Positions 46,198-57,800 of a DNA stretch of 64,000 nt are shown here, in pieces. The stretch is from the NCBI GenBank assembly GCA_021018815.1, contig JAITYX010000003.1, forward strand, positions 5,132,501 through 5,196,500, given 5' to 3'. How positions within the stretch are numbered: position 1 is the first letter of the stretch; each line of letters begins with the position of its first letter. This DNA is from Talinum fruticosum. Its lineage: Eukaryota > Streptophyta > Magnoliopsida > Caryophyllales > Talinaceae. The notes beneath the pieces are model-generated. The model ran no database searches, had not been told where the DNA came from, and worked only from the letters and a program-made list of their open reading frames with translations. The position numbers and the translations under genes were made by a program.

Positions 46198-46603
46198 TTA
46201 TGTCTTTTTTCTAAGTGAAATTATCTTGCATAATTACGTGCTACGTGTTTCATTTCTTTGTCTTAATAACCTTTGGTTCAGTTGACCCGGTGATACCGAG
46301 CTAGAAGTTATTATTTGTATGCGCTTTCGAGTCACTCGAAACTTTACTCGAGTCGGACTCATTTCTTGAGAAAATTGGACTTCAAACTTCGAAATCATCT
46401 CTAGATTAGTGGAGAATTTCAAAAATTTCTTTTAAAATTTCTCTTTCTCTCTCTCTCTCTACCGCGCGCATCAATCATTGAACTAGCCGTTGGGAGACGA
46501 GACACTAGAATTCTAACTGTTGGAGGGCGGAAGCGGACACATCGATCCGAGGCAACCGTTGGAAGTTTGGGTCGAACGGATACTCGAAGGACATTCCTTT
46601 CGT

Positions 46604-46613
46604 TATAAATAGC
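46604..46613 (+). promoter_or_regulatory. TATA-like box upstream of SIRE-C env-like ORF
   Basis: TATAAATAGC, 167 bases before the ATG at 46771, followed by a CT-rich leader. A CT microsatellite (about 46441-46461) lies upstream. Confidence 0.6.
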
Positions 46614-46770
46614 ATCCCTTTTCCTTCATTTCGCCACTTTACTCTCTGCTAGCCTAAACTCTCGCGCACTTACTCTCACAATCTAAGCTCTCAAGTGTTC
46701 TCAACACTCTCAGTACTCTCTCTCTCTCTTTTCTTCAAGTTCACTCTCTTTCTTCTCAAACACCTCAACC

Positions 46771-48084
46771 ATGCTTAAGAGAGGTTCCGCTCCGGACTTT
46801 CTAAGGTCTCGCAACAAAGAAGCCTAGAACCAAGAACTAAGAGGGTCCTTCTAACTCCTCCAAAATCCTAGTCACCCAACACCTTACGTTGGATTACAAG
46901 TTCTTTCCAACCACAACCTTTTCGTGGTTGAAACACATCAAAACCACCGAAGTATATAACTTTCTATGTTTCGGTGAGTTCATATACCCGTAACTCGTTG
47001 TCGAGTTCTACTCAAACCTTTCTTGCTCCGAGGGGATCATCACCTCCAGAGTTCGCAACACTCGTGGTAAGCATAAAACTCTCTCTCCTCCATCGTCTTT
47101 TTAAAGTCTCTTCTATCTTTCTCAACAGCAACCCCATCCCCTTCAACGAGGTTGCTCGATAAGTTCTTCGAAAAATATGCCAAGGAAGTCCCCGAGTCAC
47201 GCAAGAATTTTTCTATGACTCGGATGAAGACCGAGGCTAGACTTTTGTGTTTCTTGCTGATGAGAACTTTCTTCTTTCATCATTCCAGCAAAGAGAATCC
47301 CAACTTAAAGATTCTCAAAGCTTTGTTCAACATTCTCGAGGGCTACGACGTAGACCTCTTTCCCGCTATAATTGAGCGAGATGGCCACCGTGCCCGCTCG
47401 GTCAAAGAAACCCACCCCTCTTCCTTTCGGAGCCCTCCTTACCCTTGTTTTTAAGTAATTTAAGGTTCCACTCCCTCAAACCCAAACGAAGTGTCTAAGG
47501 TTGCTATCATCGTTAGCAGAAAAGAGCTTCTAAGATACGGGTACCAGAAACCCAACCCGGTGTCCGGGTCCACGACTCAAAGCCGAGGCAACCTTCCCTC
47601 CGCCTCGGACTCGGACTCACCTCTCACTCCCTCCTCCACCCGGCGGTGCTTCCACCTCAAGTCCTCCTTGCGAACCTACTGCCGCTCTGTCTACCGCACC
47701 GATGGACAAGCTCACTTCGTGTCCGTGAAAATTCGGGACACCCTCCACTCCTTCAAGTCCGTCCTTCAATCCATGACCATCAACCGAGAAAACAACCCAA
47801 TCTTAGATTCGAGAGTAACAAGATGTGCTCCTCGAAATGAAGAATCTGGTTAAGGAGCAACAGGAGATGCTTGAGCTCCTCCGAGAGAGGCGATCGAAGG
47901 CCACTCGGGACCTGGACAACTCGGACACATCCGAAGAGTCCTCAAGCCCTGCTAAGTCTCCTTCCGGAGAGGCAGCGAGAAGAAGAAGAGGAAGTTGCAG
48001 CTGAAGCGGCTCTTTCGAGGAGAAGGAGGAAGAAAAGGAAGAGCAGAAGGAGGAAGAAGGAGAGAAGAAGGAAGAAGCCGTAGG
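46771..48084 (+). pseudogene. SIRE-C env-like ORF, broken
   Basis: The ATG at 46771 gives MLKRGSAPDFLRSRNKEA and then a stop. Later frames: CFGEFIYP (46965), VVEFYSN-like, SIFLNSNPIPFNEVA (47125-47155), FFEKYAKEVPESRKNFSMT (47165-47220), LLMRTFFFHHSSKENPNLKIL, GYDVDLFPAIIE (47343-47380), then a Ser/Pro-rich part, and a strongly basic end (RRRRKKRKSRRRKKERR, 48010-48075). The ELVVEFYSN...NPIPF blocks resemble the 'putative plant transposon protein' family (Transposase_32-like, from memory). No signal peptide or membrane span seen. The basic tail could target the nucleus. Confidence 0.6.
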
Positions 48085-48850
48085 ACAAAGTGCTTGGAGT
48101 TCCTCAATAAGAACCGATAAGCTCGGACGGCAGATCCGAGTGAGTCAAAGACCTTGCGGATGTTGGACGATCCGCAGTAGTCAAGCCGCGAAGCACCCCC
48201 TCTCGTAACGTTCCAAGAGGATGAGCTTCGGACGATCTAATCTCGGGCCGGCTACTCGGAGCCGAGCCACTTCTAAAGATACCAAGTCTGCCGCCTCCCA
48301 AATCTTTAACATCATCATAAGCATACCGAGTGCGGGCGCACCGCACGCTCATCCACCTTAACTCGGACCGCCCCAAATCCACCGTCCTAATTTTTTTTTT
48401 TTTTTTTTGTCCATACATCAATTGTATCATCTTGATACATTCTTCCCTATTTTTTGTTTTTGCTAAAGGCGAGGGGAGAATATTAGAAAAATTGTTGTCT
48501 TGTTTAGGGGAGTTTTCTCACCCTCTATTCTCGTGTATTTTCTGTGTTTTCTATATATATATATGAATAAAGTTTTTATTTTTGAGCATACTGATTTTTT
48601 AGTTCACTCTTTCCGAGTTTGAATTTTTTATTATTTAGTCTTGCTCCGATATATTAGTTCGCATTATTTTTCTCTCTATCTCGCTCCGATATACTTACTC
48701 ATGATTCTTAGTTATATGAGTAATATGCGGAATTATTCAAAGTACGAATCAATTCACTCATTTCTCTATATTCCGAGATATTCAACCGAGTAAAAACTCA
48801 TGATTATTTTTACTCACAAAGTTTCTATCTAAGTATGAATCTCTTTCATT
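48085..48850 (+). other. SIRE-C region between env-like ORF and polypurine tract
   Basis: No gene. It holds an 18-19 base T run at 48391-48409, a short AT repeat at 48551-48564 and an AATAAA at 48566-48571 followed by a T-rich stretch, a possible polyadenylation region for the env-like unit. Confidence 0.55.
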
Positions 48851-48863
48851 AAAAAGGGGAGAT
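48851..48863 (+). promoter_or_regulatory. Polypurine tract of SIRE-C
   Basis: AAAAAGGGGAGAT directly before TGAAGACTCGG. Confidence 0.88.
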
Positions 48864-50356
48864 TGAAGACTCGGACTCGAATCTAGATCATTCCGAGTAC
48901 TACATAAACACTCGTGTACAAACCTCATCCCTCCTAAGTTTTTATTACAAGTCATTCTGAGTTCCATAGAAACTCCTGTTTAAGTTTTCATTTGATTCTG
49001 ACTTACTCGTAACACACGTTCTTGTCTATCTTCTCACATTGATGTTTATGAGTCACTCGGACACCACTCGGATTTATCGCATATTCAAATAATCTCTCTA
49101 ACACTTCTTATCCGAGTTCCGACTGCATATTTTGAAGTAAAGTGAATTACATCATTAATTTATCTTTCTAAGTCGAGTATGTTTGTTTAAGAATGATTTG
49201 TCCGGATCAAGTACATATACTACGATGTTTTCACTCTTATAACTAGATCTTTCTTAGGATCGACTCTAATGGAATTTGAGTATAATGAATATTAGACTCG
49301 GAAAATTCTACTCTTCTAGGCCGAGAGATAATTATGCACTTAATTATCTTAATTAAATTATTATATGTGCCTAATCTTGGACCAAAGTATTTTATACTTT
49401 GAGAACCAAAATTATTTACTTTTATAGGTTATCCAAACGAGGTCATCTTATGTTTGAATTACAAAAGTAACCGGCTTCAAGCAGTCAATCACCAGCAGAC
49501 AAGGCTTTTCTACTTCGAACAAGGCTCGGACGCCGTGTCATGGTTGCTGTTTCCAAAACTGGAAAACTTCAACTCTAAGCTCAATGGTGGTTTCCACCCC
49601 GCCTTTCGAGACAACACTAGTTGATTGGAGCACCCTTAGGAGTCAAGATCCGTTGCACAACGTTCACATCTCAACACATGTTTTCCGAACGACTCGGAAA
49701 AACCGTTGCAACGGTCACAAAGGACTCCTGTCCAGTAAATTAGTCATAACGGCTAATCTTCTTGGTCATCTATAAATAAAAGCTACCTCTCAAGACTTGA
49801 AGATTGTTGGAATTATTGTTGAAACGCATTACTTACGCAAAAGTCATTATATTCATACTCAATCTTCTATTTATAACTCCCAACTTGTAATTCATACTTT
49901 CGAGTTGTAAAGTCTTGTAATCGGTTACATACTCTTCTTACTTTTTAAGTAAGGTCCCTTCACTAAGCTGTAAGGGTTAACTCAGCTCGATTGTCCCTTG
50001 CTCGTAAAGGTTACCTCGGTTAGGAAGTACTAGATCGGATATGGGAATTTCGAGTCTAGGAAAACTCGTAAGGAATTTTTAAGGGAGCGATTTTGATTGA
50101 GTCGGTCTACTGTATTTTGTGGATTCAAAATAGTGGATTTGACTTGGTCCTTAGACTAGCACTATCCGTGATTTTCTCGCCCGACGAGGTTTCCACGTAT
50201 AACCGAGTTTACACTTTTTTGAGTCCAATCTAGACTTAGATTTCTTGAGTACTCTTTTCAAGCTTAAATCTTCCAATTTTTTAAAATTTCCTCATCACCC
50301 TATTCACCCCCCTCCCCCGTCTAGGGTGACTAAGACTCTCCAAGAGCAAACTTTCA
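48864..50356 (+). repeat. SIRE-C 3' LTR
   Basis: TGAAGACTCGGAC...GAGCAAACTTTCA; TATA box at 49771-49778. It is followed by TTGAG and then gag of SIRE-B. Confidence 0.93.
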
Positions 50357-50361
50357 TTGAG

Positions 50362-51427
50362 GCTTTAAGAAAATGATGAAACACAAAAATTGGGAAAAGA
50401 GGTCAAAGGATGAGTTCTACAAGAAAGATCGGAAGGACGAGAAAAGGTAAATATTCATCCCCTTCAAAGTCATCTTAATCTAAGAACTCCGGTTGCTTTG
50501 AATATGGCAAGCAAGGAGCACATAGTCAAAGATTTTTCCAAGAGAAAGAAGGATAGAAAGAAGAAGGCTATGATGGCTACCTGAAGTGATGACGACTTAT
50601 CCGAAGAAGATTATTCCGATGACACAAAGTGTCTTATGGCACTTACGGACTCGGAAGTCGAATCCGAGTCGGACAACGAGAACTCGGATATTGATGAGGT
50701 AGTTAAATACTTTCTCAAATTCTCAAAAGTTGATCTAGCATGATATATTTTCACTTTGGAAGAAAGTCCAATTCTAACTCGTTCCAGTTTAAAGAACAAC
50801 TTGAGTCTCTCACTAATGAGAGCAATGTTTTGAAAAATGTGTTAGAAAAACTAAGACAAAATCTGAAAGAACTTAAGACTAGTACTCAAGCAAATGAGAC
50901 TGTGTTTAAGTCACTCGAACGAGAGAATAAGCAACTGAAAAGAAAGCTCAATGAGTCTCAAGAGGTTATTTTGAAATTCATTCAAGGTCAGAAAAACCTT
51001 GATTTGTTATTAGGCTCTCAATGTGTCTCCTTCAAGAAAGAAGGACATGGTTTCAATGAAGAAGAGGAATCAAAATCATATTCTAATCTTTTCAAAACCG
51101 ATTCCAAAACTGTAAAGTTCAGGAAGGCTGAGCATGGTCCCATTCATACAAATGAACGGAGGACTAAGCCCATACTAATTTACAAGAAGAAGCCTTCTCC
51201 TCCCTGTTTACAAAAGAAAAGATTTTCAAAAGAAAGAGACACGGACTCAATTCTCTGGAAGGAAGACTCAGAATCGGACTAGACCCAAAATTATTCAAAT
51301 CTGGGTTCCCAAAAGTGATATTCCTCGAAAAGGACCATTGTAAAGGGAGTTACTCGGGTTCGTAAGAGGAAGTGAGAAGGGTTAGTTTGTTTCTATCTTG
51401 TAGATAACTCAGAAGAAGAAGAAAGGC
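50362..51427 (+). pseudogene. SIRE-B gag, C-terminal part
   Basis: It resumes at GFKKMMKHKNWEKR-like sequence, then a zinc knuckle starting CFEYGK (second Cys changed to Tyr, and a shift in the middle), KRKKDRKKKAMMAT, and an acidic part (DSEVESESDNENSD). The frame 50740-51282 (180 codons) is an uninterrupted charged region (SFQFKEQLESLTNESNVLKN, KLRQNLKELKTS, RENKQLKRKLNESQEVIL) with heptad-like spacing, likely coiled coil, ending in a basic part (KKRFSKERD). Confidence 0.82.
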
Positions 51428-52852
51428 CATTGGTACTTAGACAGAGTGGTTGCTCACACCACATGTTAGGAGATTCAAGACTCTTCTCCGAGCTAAAAGA
51501 TCTTAAAGAAAAAAAAAGTCACATTTGGAGATAACAGTAAAGGTAAGATAGTGGGGATTGGCAAAATTGGTACAATCTCCTTAGCGTTTCTCACTTGTGT
51601 GACAAAGGTCAAGAGGTAATGTTCACCCGGACTAACTGCTACATTTCGATGCGGTTTCCAAAGATCCTAAGCTCTCGGGTCCGAGGTTAGGTAACACCTA
51701 CAATATTTCTCTCTCGATTCAAGACAGAATTTATCTTGTTTGAAAGCATCCGTAAATGATGATTCATGGTCTTGGCATCGTAGACTAGGTCATATTAGCA
51801 TGCATACTATCAAGAAACTTGCATCTCTTGGATCGGTTAAGGGTCTACCCAACTGTGCATTTAAGAAAGATAAAATCTGTGAAGCATGCGAGAAAAGGTA
51901 AGCGGGTTAAACCATGTCTACATCCAAAGTGCTTGAATTGTTTCAAATGGATTTGTGTGGTGAAATTCTTGTGAAAAGTCTTGGAAGTAAATCGTATGTA
52001 CTTGTTGTTGATGATTTCTCATGATTTACTTGGGTATGTTTTCTCAAGAACAAGAATGAAACCTTCAAAGAGTTCACTAAGCTTTGTAGGAAAATTCAAG
52101 TAGAGTCTCGGACTTAGATCAGGAGGATTCGAACTCACCATGGAAGATAGTTCGACTACTCGGAATTTGAAGACTTCGTGACAAGAATGACATCTCTCAC
52201 AACTTCTCTGCACCAAGAACTCCTCAATAAAATGGAGTAGTAGAGAGAAAGAACAGAACTCTTAAAGAAATAGGAAGGACTATGATGATTGAAAGTTACC
52301 TACCTTACTATTTCGGGCTGAGGCGATCAACACAAGCAAATTACACACTCAACAGAGACCCATCTTGAAGAAAACTCCTTACGAGCTTTACAAGGGAAAG
52401 AAACCCAACATCTACCACTTCATACCATTTGGATGTAAATTCTTTGTCCACAACAACGGTAAGGAGCATCCGACTAAGTTTGATGCTAGGTTAGATGAAG
52501 GTATATTTTTGGGTTACTCATCTCATAGCAAAGCTTATCATGTTTTTAACAAGAGAACTAACAAAGTGGAAGAAAGTATCCATGTTGTCTTTGATGAAAT
52601 TGATCTTGGCAGGATAAGTGAGTCCACATACTCGGATCTTAGACTTAACGGATATGAAGACTACCTTGCTTGAAGTTGAGATCGAAAGAGTCAAAATAGA
52701 ATTACCGAGGCGACTCAAAATGGAGCAACTCAGAATGTTATGACTTAGATTGAACAAACTCAAGAGCCAACTTAGAATGCTGAAGATCAAGTCAATGAGA
52801 CTCAGCAAGATCAACCAACAGAAGATCAAACTGTTCAACCAACAAACTTGGT
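51428..52852 (+). pseudogene. SIRE-B protease, integrase and linker, broken
   Basis: Protease remnant: HWYLD followed by an insertion that breaks the DGGCS motif (51428-51465). Part of the protease-integrase joint seems deleted near 51560. Integrase: WHRRLGH near 51770, KLASLGSVKGLPNCAFKKD, MDLCGE (about 51948), TWVCFLKNKNETFKEF, then the second Asp region altered (RTHHGR-like, 52126-52150), PQQNG with a stop (CAA to TAA) near 52227 and RKNRTL. C-terminal frame 52365-52673 is open (TPYELYKGKKPNIYHF, NKRTNKVEESIHVVFDEID). The linker to 52852 is Gln/Thr/Asn-rich. SIRE-D cuts it here. Confidence 0.85.
52848..52852. repeat. Target site duplication TTGGT of SIRE-D (second copy 63773-63777)
   Basis: TTGGT directly precedes TGAAGG at 52853 and directly follows GTCTTCA at 63772. 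Confidence 0.92.
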
Positions 52853-54440
52853 TGAAGGTTTGCTCGAGGAGAGGCTAAGTCACCCTAGAGGGGGTGAATA
52901 GGGTGATGATGAAATTTGCTTGAAGTTTAATATAGATGTGAATCCGAGGTGAGCAAGAGTCGGGGATGATCTCGGAAAAGCACTAACTCGAATTCAAGTA
53001 AAGAGTGAAGAAACAGATTAAACGAAACCTGTCCGAGTCTAGAATGCACTCGGAAAATTAATAACATAGAAAGTACGTGGAAACCCTCCCGGGGCAGAAA
53101 ACCACGGACCGTGCTAATCCAAGCACGAAGTCAAATCCACTATTTTGAGTCCACAAAATACAGTAGACTGACTTGACCTGAGTTGCTCCCTTAGACAACT
53201 CCTTACAAGTTTTTCCTAGACTCGAAATTACCTTATCTCGATCTATTACTTCTAACCGAGATCACCCTTACGAGTTAGGGACAACCGAGCTGAGTTAACC
53301 CTTACAGCTCGAGTCAAGGGACCTTACTTAGAGAGTAAGAAAGAAAGTGTTTGTAATCGAGTACAAGACCTTACAACTCGGAAAGTTATTAAATACGGAA
53401 TGGGAGTTGTAAGTAGAAGATTGAGAATGAATACAATGACTTCTGTTCAAGTATGTGTATTAACAATAGATTCGACAATCTTCAAGTCTTGAAAGTTGGC
53501 TTCTATATATGGATGACCAAGCAGCTTAGTCGTTGTGTCCATCTTCCGACTGCAGGTCCTTTGTGACCATTGTAAAGGATTTTCTGAGTCACTTAGAAAA
53601 TATCCGTTAAGATATGAACGTTGAGCAACAATTCTTGACTCCTTTGGAAGTCCCAAAACCACTCTGGTAGTGTCTTTAAAAATAAGGTGGAAATCACCTT
53701 TGAGCTTGGTGTTGTAGATTTTCAATTTTGGAAATAGACAATCCTAACATAGTGTTTGGGGCTAGGTTAGAGGTGGAAAAAGCCTTGTCTGCTCGGTGAT
53801 TTGACGTTTTGAAGCCGATTACTTTTGTAATTCAAATTTAGGATAGCCTCGTTTGAATAACCTACAAAAGCAAATCAATTTGGTTCTCAAAATATAAAAT
53901 ACTTTGGTCCAAGATTAGACACATATAATATTATAATTAAAATAATTAAGTGACTAATTATCCGAGTCGAAAAGAAAATGAATTTTCCGAGTCTAATATC
54001 CATGAAACTCAAATTCCATCATAGTCGGTCTAGAAGGCAATCAAGTTAGATAAAGAATATCGAGTAAACATACTTGATCTAGACTAAACAAAATTCAAAC
54101 TAAAATATGCTGACTTAGAACAATGTAATTTCGAATCACGAAGTCGGACCCGAGTTTATGCCATGAAAAAGATAGTGTTTGAATCATGCGATATATCCGA
54201 GTGTTGGGTGACTCGGAACTGAGTGAGAAGTAGCATATAGAATTATGTTTTCCGAGTCAATCGTAGTCGGCGAGAACGAAGCATAATAGATACTATAACA
54301 CTCGTAAGAAATGTTATATCACTCAGAAAAGTTTCTAAGATGCATGGAATGTCTTGAAGTCAAAACCCTATAAAAGATGAAGTCTTATACCTGATTCCTT
54401 GATGGAACTCGAAACGAGTAAGTAAAAGTCCGAGTCTTCA
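52853..54440 (-). repeat. SIRE-D 3' LTR
   Basis: On the plus strand TGAAGGTTTGCTC...CCGAGTCTTCA. It is very similar to 62192-63772, with scattered substitutions and short indels. Confidence 0.93.
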
Positions 54441-54455
54441 ATCTCGCCCTTTTTG
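54441..54455 (-). promoter_or_regulatory. Polypurine tract of SIRE-D
   Basis: On the minus strand AAAAAGGGCGAGAT directly precedes TGAAGACTCGG. Confidence 0.8.
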
Positions 54456-54889
54456 ATGAAAGGCATTCCATACTTAGGCAGAAACTTTGTTAGTGATAAA
54501 AGTTTGAATTTGTAAACTTGCTCGGAAAATAAACTTAAGATTTCATAGATCACAGAGCAAGAGAAGACTTAAGTCCAAATACGAAATTATTAATGAAATG
54601 CATTGATTTTAATGATAATGCTAAGCAAGAGAACATATTGGATGGAAACTCATAAATACTTGCATTAAGCAACGAACTCAAGCAACATTGGAACGAAATG
54701 CATTCTCATTGACTTCACGAAAAATATTTACAAAGGGTGAGAGGAACTCCCCTTAACAAGAAATCTATTTTGGTATCTATTCTCCCCTTGCCTTTCAACA
54801 AAAAGAAAAAAAATGGGAAGATTACAACAGGAAGTACATGATGTCCGGACAAAAAAATAAAACATTGTAAATAAAAGACTAAGAGATTA
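54456..54889 (-). other. SIRE-D region between env-like ORF and polypurine tract
   Basis: No gene. It is AT-rich, with an A run near 54800 that corresponds to the T-run region of SIRE-C in the opposite orientation. Confidence 0.55.
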
Positions 54890-56491
54890 AGGAGGGGATG
54901 GTTTTGTCCGAGTTGAAGAGGAAGGACGAGTGGAGCGCCGGCGCCGATAAGATCTTGACGATGTGCTTGAGCGCGGCGGAGGGAGGACAGGGATCTCTGG
55001 CAAAGGCTCGGTTCCGAGTGGCCGACCCGAACGAGTTCGTCCGGAGGCTCGTCCTAAACTACTGGAGGGGTGTGCTCGGGTTAACCTACTTCAGATTGTC
55101 CTTGTTCAGCAAGGTCTTCGACCCACTCGGACTCGCTGTCCGAGCTGATCACTCTGGTTGAGCTTTAGAAGCACTTAGACCCTCAGCCATTACTCCTTGT
55201 CCTTCTTGGTCTTCTTGGTCTTCCGGCTCACCAAGCTCGAAAGAGTTGCATCGGCCCGCAGGATGTTCTCGCTTCTTCTTGATCTTCTCCTTCACCCTCT
55301 CCTCTATCCGAGGAGGACTTGGCGAGGCTCGAGGATTCCTCGAAGTGTCCGAGTCTTCTTGATCCCGAGCTACTTTAGATCGTCTCTCCGAAGAAGCTCG
55401 ATCAACTCCTCGACTCCTTCACCGAGCCTTCATCTTGAGGAGCACGTCCTGTTGCTCTCGGAGTTGAGATTGGGCGGTTTTCGGTTGATGGTCATGGATC
55501 GAAAGACAGTCTTCCGGAGGAGGTCCTTGAGTTCCAAGGCCACAGAGGAGATTTTGTCTATGAAAGTCGTGGACAAAATGGAACAGATTATTTTAGAAGC
55601 ACCTGAGGTGGAGGCACCACCAGGTGGAGCGAGGAAGAGAAAGAGGGGCATCTTTCCGAGTCCGAGGTGGAGAACATGGCCTCGGCTTTAAGCCGTGAAC
55701 CCGGACATCGGGTTCGGTTTTCCGGTACCGTACCCCGAAGTTCCTTTTGCCCACTACAAGAGCGACCTCGAAACTGCGGTCGGATCCGAGGGAAGAGGAA
55801 CTTTGAATTGTTTGAAAATGAGGGTGAGAAGAGCACGGAAGGGAAGAGGGGTGTTCTTCTTTTTCGAGTTTGAGCTGGCACATCCGCCATTTGCTCAATA
55901 ATAGCGAGAAAGAGGTCTACTTTGTAGCCCTCTAGAATGTCAAAAGTGCTTTGAGATGCTTGGAGTTGGGGTTCTCCTTGTTAGAGTGATGTGAGAAGAA
56001 TGCTCTCATCAGCAAGAAGCTACGTAAGACGTGCTTCGGCTTTAGCCGAGTCACGAGAAAATTTTTGCGTGACCCGGGGAACTCTTTTGCATACTTTTCA
56101 AAGAAGTCGTCAATGACCTCATTGAAAGGAATTGGGTTGCTGTTCAAGAAGAGGGAAGAGACCTTGAACAGGACGATGGAGGAGGGAAGTGTTGATTCGA
56201 ACAGATGATGTTCGAACCCCGGAGGTGAGAATACCTTCGGAGCTGGAAAGATGAGTGTAAAGCGAGAAACGAGTTCGGGATAGATGAACTCGCTGAAGTA
56301 GAGAAAATTATATACTCCAATAGTTTGTATGTGAGGCAACCACGAAAATTTGATGGTTGGAAAGAATTTATCATCCAGCGCAAGGTGCTCTGGGTGACAA
56401 GGGGTTTAAGTTTGAGGGCCTTCTTGGCTCTTGGTGCGAGGTTTTTAGTGGCGGAACCAATAAAGTCAGGGTGAGAACCTCTTTTCGGCAT
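54890..56491 (-). pseudogene. SIRE-D env-like ORF, broken
   Basis: The minus strand from the ATG at 56491 reads MPKRGSHPDFIGSATKNLAP and KALKLKPLVTQSTLRW; an in-frame extension upstream begins at 56641. Next frame (56339-55932): IGVYNFLYFSEFIYPELVS, LFLNSNPIPFNEVIDDFFEK and KEFPGSRKNF. Then 55898-55593 (ETEPD, basic and Ser-rich), 55651-55430 (LAPPGGASTSGASK, LELKDLL) and a Glu/Lys/Ser-rich tail to about 55170. It has the same block order as SIRE-C and SIRE-A. No membrane segment is clear, although residues 1-30 of the extended frame are hydrophobic. Function unknown. Confidence 0.62.
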
Positions 56492-56741
56492 TTTTGATGA
56501 GAAAAAGAGAAGGTAAACGTGAGAGAAGGTAAAAGAGGAGAAGACTCGAAAAGAGTGAAAGATAAAGGGAAAAAGTAGAGAGAAATGAGTTTGAGAGCGA
56601 TGGAGCTTACTTGAGATGATCTTCACAAAGCTTGAGAGCACAGGGTGTCGCTTTAATCATAGAGCACGTGATCACGAGGATTTGATTTCGAGAGAGAGAT
56701 AGTACGCGAGGAGTGAAGTAAAGAAATGAAGGAGAATAGGC

Positions 56742-56751
56742 GCTATTTATA
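56742..56751 (-). promoter_or_regulatory. TATA-like box upstream of SIRE-D env-like ORF
   Basis: TATAAATAGC on the minus strand, about 250 bases before the ATG at 56491 and 100 before the upstream ATG at 56641. Confidence 0.6.
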
Positions 56752-57149
56752 CGAAAATAAACGTCCTTTAGTATTCATTCTTACTTAGCTCTTTCAACAG
56801 TCACCTCCGACCGGTATGACTGGTTCTCTCCTCAACGGTTAGAATTCCAGCGGTTTGTCTCTCAACGGCTAGTTCTCTCGATCAAGGCACGTAAGAGAGA
56901 AAAAGGAGAAGAAAGATTTTGAAAACAAATTTTAAAATTCTCCACTTATCTAAAGATGATTTCAAAAGTTTGATGTCCATTTTTCTCAAAGTCCGAGTCC
57001 GACTCAGCTCGGTTTCGAGGGACTCGAAACTGGAAGCAAATAATAACTATCGGCTCAGTATCACTAAGTCAACTGAACTAATGGTTATCAATGAATTGTA
57101 AACACATAACACATAATCATGCAATGAGATTTTCACTTAGAAAGCACAT
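56752..57149 (-). other. SIRE-D spacer between pol and env-like unit
   Basis: No gene. It corresponds to 46198-46603 in SIRE-C (CGGTTGGG / AACGGCTAGTTC blocks, AGAATTTT near 56930-56945). The purine-rich run AGAGAGAAAAAGGAG near 56892-56906 is the complement of the CT run in SIRE-C. Confidence 0.6.
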
Positions 57150-57800
57150 AATTATGCATTTAACATACCAAGCTCATTCCTAATGAAGCAAAACCGATCC
57201 TCACTAAGTGGTTTAGTAAAGATATTAGCTAGTTGAAAATTTGTAGGAATGAATTCGAGTACAATGTCACCTTTCTCAGAATGGTCTCTTAAGAAATGAT
57301 ATCCGACCTCAATGTGTTTCGTCTTTGAGTGCTGAACTGGATTTTTGGTGATGCTGATTGCACTCGATTATCACACTTGATTGGCACTTATTTGAAAGAA
57401 AGTCCAAGGTCTTTCAAGTGTTGTTTTATCCATAGAATCCGAGCACAACATGCTCCGGTTGCAATATACTCGACTTTGGCAGTTGATAGAGCTACCGAAT
57501 TTTGCTTCTTTGAGTGCCAATATATTAAGGATTGACCCAGAAATTGACACGCCCCTAAAGTGCTTTTTCTAGCAACTTTGTATCCAAGCGTAATCAGCAT
57601 CCGAGTATCCAGTGAGAGTCGGTTCCGAGTCTCCGGAGTACCATAGACCTAAATTCCGAGTCCCCGCAAGATATCTCGAATATTCTCTTCACCGCAGCGA
57701 GATGTGATTCTTTTGGATTAGCTTGAAATCTTGCGCATAAGCGGACACTAAACATTATATCCGGTCTACTGGAAGTAAAATATAGCAAAGATCCGATCAT
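57150..57800 (-). pseudogene. SIRE-D RNase H and pol end, broken
   Basis: The minus strand 57800-57594 reads MIGSLLYFTSSRPDIMFSVR and FQANPKESHLAAVKRIF. After shifts 57600-57388 gives YKVARKSTLGACQFLGQS, STAKVEYIATGACC and WIKQHLKDLGLSFK. Then the His/Lys-rich SKTKHIEV block near 57320 and the NELGM end near 57165. Confidence 0.85.

Larger units (their letters stand above)
39654..50356 (+). mobile_element. SIRE-C: complete Sirevirus-type element inside SIRE-B gag
   Basis: Two LTRs (1481 and 1493 bases), primer site, gag, protease, integrase, RT, RNase H, env-like ORF and polypurine tract in order, 10.7 kb in total. It inserts in the gag of the related SIRE-B and shares the same strand. Confidence 0.93.

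Noticed and set aside
46771..48084. True retroviral envelope gene
   Set aside because: No signal peptide, clear transmembrane segment or cysteine pattern; the basic tail suggests a nuclear protein. Only the position is envelope-like.
48104..48430. 108-codon minus-strand frame
   Set aside because: Antisense to the env-like 3' end and partly encoded by the T run; no similarity seen.
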